6,324 nucleotides of DNA, taken from NCBI GenBank assembly GCA_964651325.1, contig CAZYXP010000205.1, positions 1 through 6,324 on the forward strand. The letters run 5' to 3'. The notes under the pieces are model-generated. The model saw only the letters and a program-made list of their open reading frames with translations. It made no database searches and was not told where the DNA came from. The DNA is from JADFOB01 sp964651325. GTDB taxonomy: Bacteria; Planctomycetota; Phycisphaerae; UBA1845. A program made the translations under genes and the position numbers. Positions 1-6,324 of this stretch are shown in pieces; position 1 is the first letter of the stretch, and every line of letters begins with the position of its first letter.

Positions 1-22
1 CGAAGTTACAGGCCGTGCGAAG

Positions 23-26
<4 letters not shown>
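1..26. repeat. Short direct repeat at the rpoD stop
   Basis: CGAAGTTAC occurs at 1-9 and again at 18-26, across the rpoD stop codon (25-23). CGTGC (14-18) and GCACG (28-32) could also form a small stem. No U-tract is visible before the window ends, so a terminator for the operon cannot be judged. Confidence 0.35.
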
Positions 27-1738
<1,712 letters not shown>

Positions 1739-1740
1739 CG

Positions 1741-3768
1741 TTACTCCAAACTCGTTGCGGGGTTCTGGGGTTCCTGGGCACGACCGCTCGGCGCACCCAA
1801 CGCCCGACGCAACAAACGCCGAGGCGCAAAATGGCGGTGGCCGCATAGCTCTTCGCGGATCAGATCTTCGCCGATCAGCTCCTTGCGAACCATGCCGCCG
1901 TCCGCCTCTTTCAAACCATCCAAACCTGAACTGCCGGCCTCGACGCCGGCGGACCCATAAAGCGCTCGAGCACGTTCATCAAGCTTGGGTGTTCGCGAAA
2001 ATCGCGAAATGCGCTCTAGCGCGGCTCGAAACGTTGGCTCGAAATTGGCTCTAGCTGAACCGCGGGAGGCCAACGCAGCCACCCGCTCAGCAAATTCTCT
2101 ATTCAGACTGCGGGCAAGCATGTCCGCCATCGTAAAGGCTCCATACTTGTCAAAAAGATCCCAAGCCGCCTCGGCGATGAGGCGATCACAAGGACTCGCA
2201 ATTCGGTTAACATCCGGAAGATCCCCTGCCGTCCCCAACAAGCCAGGCTCATTCAGGACGACCTCCAAGAGGCACGTCCAACTCGCTTGCTCCTGATCCC
2301 GAGGAATCGGGCTACCCGCGATGCCGTGCTCCGAGGTTCTTGAACCATCGCGCGGCTCGCTTTTGCCAACCACACGCGAACCTCTCCGCTGCAAACCAGC
2401 AAGCAATCGATTCACGCCCGCACGGTCCATCTGCAGCAGGTGCGCAACTTGATTGATCATCAAGCCTCGCTGAATGACGTCGATCGCCCTGGCCTGCGTC
2501 GCGTCCGCCACAACGCCCATAAAGTCCAAAACCGCCTCCCGACGATTCGCATCGGAATCGCCGCCGCAAAAACGCGATCTCGTCTGATTCCACTTGAATT
2601 CTAGCGCGCCAATCGCGCGATTCAATACCGCCTCAAAAGCGCTGGCCGGGTGATTCTGGAGAAACTCGCTCGGATCCTTGCCGTCCGGTATCCTCGCCAG
2701 TCTGACCGCCACACAACGGGGCAATGCCACCCTTATGGCGCGATCCGCCGCCGCTTCCCCAGCCTGGTCCGAATCAAAAAGCAGGATCACGTCATCGCTG
2801 TAGCGATGAAGCAGATCGACCTGATGTTCCGTCAGCGCGGTCCCTAGCGTGGCGACCGTTTCACCAAAGCCCGCCTGATGGGCGGCCAGGCAGTCCGTAT
2901 AGCCCTCGACGACGATCGCCCGACCCTTTTCCTTTATAGGACCTCGGGCAAGATGAACACCGAACAAACCTCGCCCCTTATCAAAGAGCGCGGTCTGCCG
3001 ACTGTTGAGGTATTTGGCTGGATCATCGACGAGTGTACGCCCACCGAACCCGACGACGCGCCCCATCGCATCACGAATCGGAAACACGACGCGATTGCGA
3101 AAAGTCGCATAGACGCCGCCGCTATCTCCTTGACGAACCAGATCCGCCGCGATGAGCAGGGGCTCGCTATACCCTGCCGATCGCGCCGCACCCAGAAGGC
3201 CATTCGAATCCCCCGTCGCCAACCCGACCTCGAACGTGGCGAGCGCTTCATCCGTAAAGCCGCGCCCTTTCAGATACGCCCGAGCCGCCCGCCCGATAAT
3301 GTCATCAGCCAAGTTGCCGCGGAAGAACGAAAGCGCCCATTCGTTCACCCGCGCCATATCCGCCCGACTTGCCCGCGGGCCGTCCCGATCGTCGGAGGCC
3401 GACTGCCCTACCCGACCGCCTTCCAGCGAACCTCCTTCCTGCGAACCACCTGCATGCGAACCGGCTCGCGCAAGGTCAACCCCCCCGCGGTCGGCGAGAA
3501 TCTCGAACGCTTCCATGAAAGAAACACGCTCAATCTCCTCAACGAAGGTAAACAGGTCGCCCCCCTTGCCGCAACCAAAACACTTAAACAAACCCATGTC
3601 CGGGGTAACCGTAAACGATGGGGTTTTCTCCGTATGAAACGGGCACAACCCAACCCAGCGACGCCCCTTGCGCTGAAGCTTCACCCGCTCCGATGCAACC
3701 GACAAAAGATCGACCCGATCAAGAACTTCCCGTTTTTTGCTTTCGAAATCTTGCAACGGAACAATCAA
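1741..3768 (-). CDS. dnaG: DNA primase DnaG
   Basis: DnaG makes the RNA primers for the lagging strand and works with the replicative helicase DnaB. The 675-aa protein starts with a CHC2 zinc-binding domain (ligands C42, H45, C63, C66 in CPFH and CFGC). The catalytic RNA-polymerase domain follows (about 160-370): RFRNRVVFPIRD-type block at 223-232, PAKYLNS, Toprim acid E288 in VEGYTD, TLGTALTEHQ at 308-316, the metal-binding pair D332/D334 in FDSDQAG, and PDGKDPSEFL. E288 and D332 are 44 residues apart, as are E265 and D309 in E. coli. Residues about 495-595 are helical and fit the DnaB-interacting domain, less conserved. Family members are usually about 580-650 aa. The extra length comes from a GS-rich linker (about 102-130) and a roughly 75-aa tail. 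The listed start is TTG, the first ATG/GTG/TTG codon after the in-frame TAG at 3822-3820. AAGGA lies only 1 nt before it, so ATT at 3765 or TTG at 3756 are alternatives. Function is certain, the exact start is not. Confidence 0.97.
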   Translation of the reverse strand: MIVPLQDFESKKREVLDRVDLLSVASERVKLQRKGRRWVGLCPFHTEKTPSFTVTPDMGLFKCFGCGKGGDLFTFVEEIERVSFMEAFEILADRGGVDLARAGSHAGGSQEGGSLEGGRVGQSASDDRDGPRASRADMARVNEWALSFFRGNLADDIIGRAARAYLKGRGFTDEALATFEVGLATGDSNGLLGAARSAGYSEPLLIAADLVRQGDSGGVYATFRNRVVFPIRDAMGRVVGFGGRTLVDDPAKYLNSRQTALFDKGRGLFGVHLARGPIKEKGRAIVVEGYTDCLAAHQAGFGETVATLGTALTEHQVDLLHRYSDDVILLFDSDQAGEAAADRAIRVALPRCVAVRLARIPDGKDPSEFLQNHPASAFEAVLNRAIGALEFKWNQTRSRFCGGDSDANRREAVLDFMGVVADATQARAIDVIQRGLMINQVAHLLQMDRAGVNRLLAGLQRRGSRVVGKSEPRDGSRTSEHGIAGSPIPRDQEQASWTCLLEVVLNEPGLLGTAGDLPDVNRIASPCDRLIAEAAWDLFDKYGAFTMADMLARSLNREFAERVAALASRGSARANFEPTFRAALERISRFSRTPKLDERARALYGSAGVEAGSSGLDGLKEADGGMVRKELIGEDLIREELCGHRHFAPRRLLRRALGAPSGRAQEPQNPATSLE
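1744..1747 (-). promoter_or_regulatory. Shine-Dalgarno of rpoD inside the dnaG tail
   Basis: GGAG on the minus strand lies 5 nt before the ATG at 1738. It overlaps the last codons of dnaG and precedes the dnaG stop codon (1743-1741). A ribosome finishing dnaG would stop on top of this site, which favours translational coupling. It also decides the rpoD start over the longer in-frame start at 1846. Confidence 0.8.
1850..1894 (-). repeat. 15-bp tandem repeats in the dnaG C-terminal tail
   Basis: Units at 1850-1864 and 1865-1879 match at 13 of 15 positions. A third, degenerate unit lies at 1880-1894. In the dnaG frame they give the pentads RKELI, GEDLI and REELC, a short amphipathic, charged repeat downstream of the helical domain and about 25 residues before the stop. 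It is unrelated in sequence to the linker repeat but has the same period. Confidence 0.65.
3421..3465 (-). repeat. Three 15-bp tandem repeats in the dnaG interdomain linker
   Basis: Three consecutive 15-bp units (3421-3435, 3436-3450, 3451-3465) share the core GCGAACC in the same place on the plus strand. In the dnaG frame they encode AGSHA, GGSQE and GGSLE (residues 102-116), a pentapeptide repeat just after the zinc-binding domain. A 15-bp unit keeps the reading frame, so copy number can change without breaking the gene. The segment probably acts as a flexible tether between the zinc domain and the catalytic core. Confidence 0.8.
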
Positions 3769-3845
3769 TTCCTTGACGTGAAAACCATAGCGAGTTTGGA
3801 CAATACCCCTGCGGATACTCTAGAAAAACTCACGCCACCAGCACT

Positions 3846-3875
3846 TGGGCGCATCCACACCGGAAAAGGCGCCCA
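3846..3875 (-). other. GC-rich hairpin in the dnaG mRNA leader
   Basis: TGGGCGC (3846-3852) and GCGCCCA (3869-3875) are perfect complements and form a 7-bp, almost all-GC stem with a 16-nt loop. It lies about 75-100 nt into the predicted leader and about 80 nt before the dnaG start. No T-tract follows, so it is not a simple intrinsic terminator. It could stabilise the 5' end or be an RNase or protein site. Confidence 0.45.
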
Positions 3876-3954
3876 TTTACAAGCCCACGACCCAAGAGAA
3901 ATCACTGATCACGAGAAAAGTTTGGCAGATGGTTCTGAAATCCCAGCCACCAAC

Positions 3955-3983
3955 AGTATACACCACGTTTCTCGGACGGTCAA
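3955..3983 (-). promoter_or_regulatory. Sigma-70 promoter of the dnaG-rpoD operon
   Basis: On the minus strand TTGACC (3983-3978) and TATACT (3960-3955) are separated by exactly 17 bp. Each hexamer matches 5 of 6 consensus bases. Transcription would start near 3948, leaving a leader of about 180 nt before dnaG. An A/T-rich stretch lies immediately upstream. It is the best promoter-like sequence I see between the two upstream genes, and it points at dnaG. If it is recognised by the sigma factor it helps express, rpoD would be autoregulated. Confidence 0.7.
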
Positions 3984-3993
3984 ATTTCGGACG
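3972..3993. repeat. 7-bp direct repeat across the dnaG -35 box (possible operator)
   Basis: TCGGACG occurs at 3972-3978 and again at 3987-3993, 15 bp apart. The copies flank and touch the -35 hexamer at 3978-3983. Placement around a promoter element is typical of a direct-repeat regulator site, but no regulator can be named and a 7-bp match could arise by chance. Confidence 0.4.
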
Positions 3994-4000
3994 TTATTTT

Positions 4001-4017
4001 CTAGCAATTGCCGCTAG
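4001..4017. repeat. Palindrome upstream of the dnaG promoter
   Basis: CTAGC (4001-4005) and GCTAG (4013-4017) form a 5-bp inverted repeat with a 7-bp centre. A perfect 8-bp palindrome, GCAATTGC, lies inside it at 4004-4011. The site is about 53-69 bp upstream of the predicted transcription start, a position used by activators. It lacks a downstream T-tract on either strand, so it is not a terminator. Confidence 0.35.
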
Positions 4018-4192
4018 GAATTGAAGATCGTGAAGGCAGGTAAACTCTATGGAATAGGGCGTTTTGATGTTGCAGCCGCGCTAACACTTATCAAGAAACA
4101 AGCAATGCCCCGGTGGGCCACATCCGCCTCGAAGGAAACAATGCGTATCGATCCAAAGGCGATCGGCCCACATGGATCCTCGAATACCGGTC

Positions 4193-4213
4193 AAAACAGC
4201 TTGCCACCAAGCT
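4193..4213 (-). terminator. Weak candidate terminator after the coiled-coil gene
   Basis: On the minus strand, 6 nt after the stop codon at 4220, AGCTT and AAGCT (4213-4209 and 4202-4198) pair around a 6-nt loop and are followed by GTTTTG. The stem has only 5 bp and the U-tract only 4, so this is below typical intrinsic-terminator strength. Position supports it, stability does not. Confidence 0.25.
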
Positions 4214-4219
4214 CCGGGG

Positions 4220-5614
4220 CTATCGGTAACCTAGGAAATTGAGGAAGAGGTCGTGCGACAGGATTGGCACGGAAAGTGCCCGGGCAGTCGAGAGGCGATC
4301 CGCATAGAGCGACCAGGCCTTCTCCCGGGCAGCTCGCCGCTCCGCCTGTTCGGCCGAGAGGTTGCGCGTGCTACCGGAAAGCGGTCGTTTCGGGGACGCG
4401 CCCAAGACCATGAAATCGGTCACGGCCGAAAGCTCTTGGGTCACAACGCCACCCCATTCACGAACCAGCGACTCAATCACCTGAGCGCCGGCGGCGTCTA
4501 CCTGACCATCCCGATCCAAATCGAACTCGCCGACGACCAGGAATTTCTGAGGTCGATCCCGGTCGTAAACGGGGTTGGCGATCAAATCCCCTTCGAAAAC
4601 CACCTGACCGCGGCGCCGACGAACGATCTTGCACTCCGCGGAATCCTCAAAAATCGAAGCCACCTCGATTTGAGCCTTCGCTCGACCGTCGGCGGGAATG
4701 CCGTTCTCACCGCTATACACGGCAAACTGCATCCCCAGATTCAAACGGTCCTTCTCGCCAAGATCGATGTACACGACATCGTCGCCAGCCACGGCCGTAA
4801 GCACGGAACCATCGGCCAATCTAGCCGGCGCGAGCGTATCCGGACCGCGAGTTAAGCCGCCCGACTTCTGCTCCTGCGCCGCCAATCGACCGCGGAGGGC
4901 GCCGAGATCTCTTTCAAGCGCTTGGTTCTTCTCTCGCTCGCTCGTGATCTGGCGCGTGCCCTCCTCGCGCGTCTTTTCGATGTCATCCTCGATCGCCGAA
5001 ATCGCCTCGTCGCGCGCTTTCTGATAAGCGACCCGACTCGCTTCCGATTCGGCAAACCGCGACTCCAGCTTCTTGGCCTTTTCTTCAAACCCCAGCCGTT
5101 CGGAATCTAGGCTTTCTTCAAGCGTCCGAACCTCGGTGTCCAGCTTGGCCACCCGATCGCTCAATTCTTCCATACGACCGATATTGCCGGAAAGCGCCGC
5201 CGAAAGCAGGTTGGCCGCCTCGAGCAGCGAGAGGTTGGCAACTCGTGTTCCCTCGGGAAGCAGTTGCTCCCGATTGATTTCATCGAAGAACTTATCTCGC
5301 TTGGCCCGGACGGTTGAGGGGTCGTCCGCTTCATCGCCGGTCGCGAGCAGGGCCGTCTCACGCCGCGCCCCTTCAAGAATCCCAACCGCAGTCTTACCGC
5401 TTCCCGATAAGTTCTGAATCAGTGGAATAGACCGTTGCTCTGAGGTACTGATCAATTGGAGCTTGGCCTGGGTCAGCGTCTTGTTATGGCTGATCAAATC
5501 CTCCTGCCCCGTGTACAGAATGATCAAAAAAACCGTCGATGTGAGCCAAAGGGCCGCGAAAACGATCATCCATACCGTGATGGCCCCGGAACTCTGCTGA
5601 CTTACTCTTGCCAT
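4220..5614 (-). CDS. Membrane-anchored coiled-coil protein with BRCT-like C-terminus, function unknown
   Basis: I do not recognise a named gene. The 464-aa protein has one hydrophobic segment at 11-34, probably an uncleaved signal anchor. A low-charge helical region follows, then a long coiled coil (about 145-250, rich in E, K, R, L). Next is a beta-rich domain (about 266-350, with VVYIDLGEKDRLNLGMQF and ending EGDLIANPVYD) that looks like the small beta domain at the end of FlgT-type proteins. The C-terminus (357-464) reads like a BRCT fold of the NAD-ligase type: FLVVGEFD strand, a helix ending REWGG, VTDFMVLG strand, then a final LSVPILSHDLFLNFLG block. The loop after the first strand carries DLDRDGQVD (365-373), an EF-hand or dockerin-like metal pattern lacking the usual acidic position 12. 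The start ATG is preceded by a GGAGAGAG purine run (9 nt spacing). Charge balance suggests the bulk lies outside the cytoplasm, but weakly. Expression and membrane anchoring are likely; the BRCT assignment is inference. Confidence 0.88.
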   Translation of the reverse strand: MARVSQQSSGAITVWMIVFAALWLTSTVFLIILYTGQEDLISHNKTLTQAKLQLISTSEQRSIPLIQNLSGSGKTAVGILEGARRETALLATGDEADDPSTVRAKRDKFFDEINREQLLPEGTRVANLSLLEAANLLSAALSGNIGRMEELSDRVAKLDTEVRTLEESLDSERLGFEEKAKKLESRFAESEASRVAYQKARDEAISAIEDDIEKTREEGTRQITSEREKNQALERDLGALRGRLAAQEQKSGGLTRGPDTLAPARLADGSVLTAVAGDDVVYIDLGEKDRLNLGMQFAVYSGENGIPADGRAKAQIEVASIFEDSAECKIVRRRRGQVVFEGDLIANPVYDRDRPQKFLVVGEFDLDRDGQVDAAGAQVIESLVREWGGVVTQELSAVTDFMVLGASPKRPLSGSTRNLSAEQAERRAAREKAWSLYADRLSTARALSVPILSHDLFLNFLGYR

Positions 5615-5648
5615 GCCTGTTTACTCTCTCCAGCCCTCGCGGGCGATG

Positions 5649-5710
5649 ATTCAGAGCCGCTGGCGCTAGCCTGCGGACCAATCCAGAGCCGCTGGCGCGA
5701 GCCTGCGGAC
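5649..5710. repeat. Two near-identical 30-bp direct repeats, each a hairpin
   Basis: Copies at 5649-5678 and 5681-5710 match at 28 of 30 positions (period 32 bp). Each holds a hairpin: CCGC pairs with GCGG, then a T-T mismatch, then GGC pairs with GCC, closing a 4-nt loop. The loops are GCTA (5665-5668) and GCGA (5697-5700). Of the two differences, one falls in the loop and the other outside the hairpin (position 3), so the stems are intact in both copies. They begin 35 nt upstream of the coiled-coil start. They look like a small palindromic interspersed repeat, and they would be in the 5' leader if transcription starts near 6049. Confidence 0.75.
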
Positions 5711-5718
5711 ATTTGAGC

Positions 5719-5756
5719 GGATCACGCGAACCGCCGCTATGCCGCGGGCGCGATCC
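5719..5756. repeat. 38-bp imperfect inverted repeat next to the hairpin repeats
   Basis: GGATC (5719-5723) pairs with GATCC (5752-5756), GCG (5726-5728) with CGC (5749-5751), CCGC (5731-5734) with GCGG (5744-5747) and GC (5736-5737) with GC (5741-5742). That gives 14 base pairs with a few bulges. The inner part, CCGC and GCGG closed over a pyrimidine mismatch, has the same plan as the two hairpins just to its left, so it may be a diverged third copy. Confidence 0.5.
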
Positions 5757-6002
5757 TGAAGACCGGTCGCGACCGCCGCCCACCGAGTTTGCGCCCGACG
5801 ATTCGTAACGTGCGGCCTGCCGATTCTGCCACGGACCCATCCGGCCACCCGCCGGCCCAGCCATTCGGCCACAATGCCAACTCACCAGGCAACCCTACCG
5901 GCCCACCCCAACTAAGCTACTGGCTCACAAAGCCCGACCCGATCACCTGCACAAACCGTATCTCTGGGGCATTCCGCGTGGTTTTCGTGGCCGCGGCGGG
6001 CC

Positions 6003-6032
6003 GATCCGCCTCCGGTGGGAATCCTGCGGATC
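6003..6032 (-). repeat. 7-bp inverted repeat near the 5' end of the predicted transcript
   Basis: GATCCGC (6003-6009) and GCGGATC (6026-6032) pair around a 16-nt loop, which itself contains a small TCC/GGA stem (6011-6013 with 6018-6020). On the minus strand it would fold about 17-46 nt after the predicted start near 6049. It may be a 5'-stabilising hairpin. Confidence 0.4.
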
Positions 6033-6055
6033 CAGCCTACCTGAATCCACACCGA

Positions 6056-6084
6056 ATTGTTGCGCAACCCCCCCGCTCTGTCAA
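6056..6084 (-). promoter_or_regulatory. Sigma-70 promoter facing the coiled-coil gene, or an ncRNA
   Basis: On the minus strand a perfect TTGACA (6084-6079) is followed after 17 bp by AACAAT (6061-6056), 4 of 6 matches to the -10 consensus including the final AAT. Transcription would begin near 6049, 435 nt upstream of the coiled-coil start at 5614. No better promoter is visible closer to that gene. The long distance means it may produce a long structured leader or a separate RNA. Confidence 0.5.
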
Positions 6085-6238
6085 GCAATGTCACAACCAA
6101 GCCATTCGCGACGCCAAACCGAACCGCGCCCGTCAGGAAGCGGCTCCCGCCCCCATTTAACTCGCGCCAGACAGGAATCGTCCAGAACGCTCCATTCTCC
6201 CCACCCCCGGACTCTCGCTCCCGCCCTAATCACTCCCG

Positions 6239-6272
6239 CTTTCTTTCCCCTTTCCCCCCCTCTTCCTTCCTT
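6239..6272. repeat. 34-nt uninterrupted pyrimidine tract
   Basis: Every base from 6239 to 6272 on the plus strand is C or T, including a 7-C run and the 12-nt mirror repeat CTTTCCCCTTTC at 6243-6254. The flanking sequence from about 6190 is also pyrimidine-biased. Such tracts can form triplexes and are prone to slippage. No coding function is apparent. Confidence 0.7.
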
Positions 6273-6292
6273 GGTGCCTTCGTGCCTTGGTG
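6269..6292. repeat. Three 8-bp tandem units, CCTTsGTG
   Basis: CCTTGGTG (6269-6276), CCTTCGTG (6277-6284) and CCTTGGTG (6285-6292) are exact tandem octamers that differ only at G or C in position 5. The minus-strand unit is CACsAAGG. I remember similar CACGAAGG-type arrays between genes in many environmental bacterial genomes, but could not check this. 8 bp is not a multiple of three, which argues against coding. Confidence 0.6.
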
Positions 6293-6324
6293 GTATTTCC
6301 CCTCCAACCCCCTCGGGAGCCCGA

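Larger units (their letters stand above)
3769..4219. other. 451-nt intergenic region: dnaG promoter and leader, weak terminator of the upstream gene
   Basis: No convincing gene lies here. Reading leftward on the minus strand it contains a weak terminator-like hairpin for the upstream gene (about 4193-4213), a stretch with nothing recognised (about 4020-4190), a palindrome (4001-4017), a strong promoter with a direct repeat across its -35 box (3955-3993), and a leader of about 180 nt with a GC-rich hairpin (3846-3875) ending in AAGGA at the dnaG start. rpsU, often found ahead of dnaG, is not present. Confidence 0.75.
5615..6324. other. 710-nt region without a convincing gene, rich in repeats and hairpins
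   Basis: All open frames here are proline/arginine/glycine-rich translations of GC-rich DNA with no recognisable family and no good ribosome site. Real content: hairpin repeats (5649-5710, 5719-5756), unassigned GC-rich DNA (about 5760-6000), an inverted repeat (6003-6032) just downstream of a minus-strand promoter (6056-6084), unassigned sequence (about 6090-6235), a pyrimidine run (6239-6272) and an 8-bp tandem array (6269-6292). The window ends before any gene to the right. Confidence 0.65.

Noticed and set aside
1739..1846. N-terminal extension of rpoD starting at 1846
   Set aside because: The 36 extra residues are dnaG sequence in another frame, have no sigma similarity, and the ATG at 1738 has a good ribosome site.
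2148..2153. TTGACA inside dnaG as an internal rpoD promoter
   Set aside because: No acceptable -10 hexamer at 16-18 bp; the bases encode ordinary dnaG codons.
3800..3828. Second possible dnaG promoter (TTTTTC-17-TATTGT)
   Set aside because: The -35 has only 2 of 6 matches; the upstream TTGACC-17-TATACT is far better.
2878..4017. 379-aa plus-strand open frame antisense to dnaG
   Set aside because: It overlaps well-supported dnaG for most of its length and has no recognisable domain; it is a GC-rich shadow frame.
4021..4242. 73-aa plus-strand open frame between dnaG and the coiled-coil gene
   Set aside because: TTG start, no clear ribosome site, no family resemblance, and it runs into the end of the coiled-coil gene on the other strand.
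5649..5710. CRISPR array
   Set aside because: Only two copies separated by 2 nt, so there is no room for spacers, and no cas gene is nearby.
5484..5885. 133-aa minus-strand frame overlapping the coiled-coil start
   Set aside because: Arginine/glycine-rich, GTG start, runs through the hairpin repeats and 131 bp into a better-supported gene.
5870..5945. tRNA-like D-arm (TAGCTTAGTTGG on the minus strand)
   Set aside because: No pairing acceptor stem, no proper anticodon stem and no GGTTC-type T-arm at the right distance.
5789..6160. 123-aa plus-strand frame in the gene-free region
   Set aside because: Proline-rich composition, no domain, no convincing ribosome site.

Overview
The window is a G+C-rich bacterial chromosomal segment with three genes, all on the minus strand. 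In transcription order (right to left) they are a membrane-anchored coiled-coil protein with a BRCT-like C-terminus (4220-5614), DNA primase dnaG (1741-3768) and the primary sigma factor rpoD (23-1738). The most likely source is a member of the Planctomycetota or a related PVC lineage. The reasons are the long coiled-coil insert between sigma regions 1.2 and 2, and the architecture of the third protein, which resembles planctomycete proteins I remember. This is inference, not a database result.

Layout. Positions 1-1740 hold rpoD. Its start lies 2 nt after the dnaG stop, with a Shine-Dalgarno sequence inside the dnaG tail. dnaG is intact but longer than usual because of a pentapeptide-repeat linker and a long C-terminal tail. 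Both contain separate 15-bp tandem repeats. The 451-nt gap 3769-4219 holds a near-consensus promoter (TTGACC-17-TATACT) facing dnaG, a 7-bp direct repeat across its -35 box, a palindrome further upstream, a leader of about 180 nt with a GC-rich hairpin, and a weak terminator for the upstream gene. Positions 5615-6324 (710 nt) contain no convincing gene. They hold three hairpins just upstream of the third gene (two are 30-bp near-identical direct repeats), a good promoter (TTGACA-17-AACAAT) about 435 nt upstream of that gene, a 34-nt pyrimidine run and an 8-bp tandem array.

How the genes fit together. dnaG-rpoD is the core of the macromolecular-synthesis operon, joining replication priming with housekeeping transcription. 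rpsU, which heads this operon in E. coli, is absent here. The encoded sigma factor has canonical region 2.4 and 4.2 helices, which fits the near-consensus promoters seen in the same window. The third gene is probably a separate transcription unit. Its possible BRCT fold, with an EF-hand-like loop, on a protein anchored by one N-terminal membrane helix is the most unusual thing in the window.
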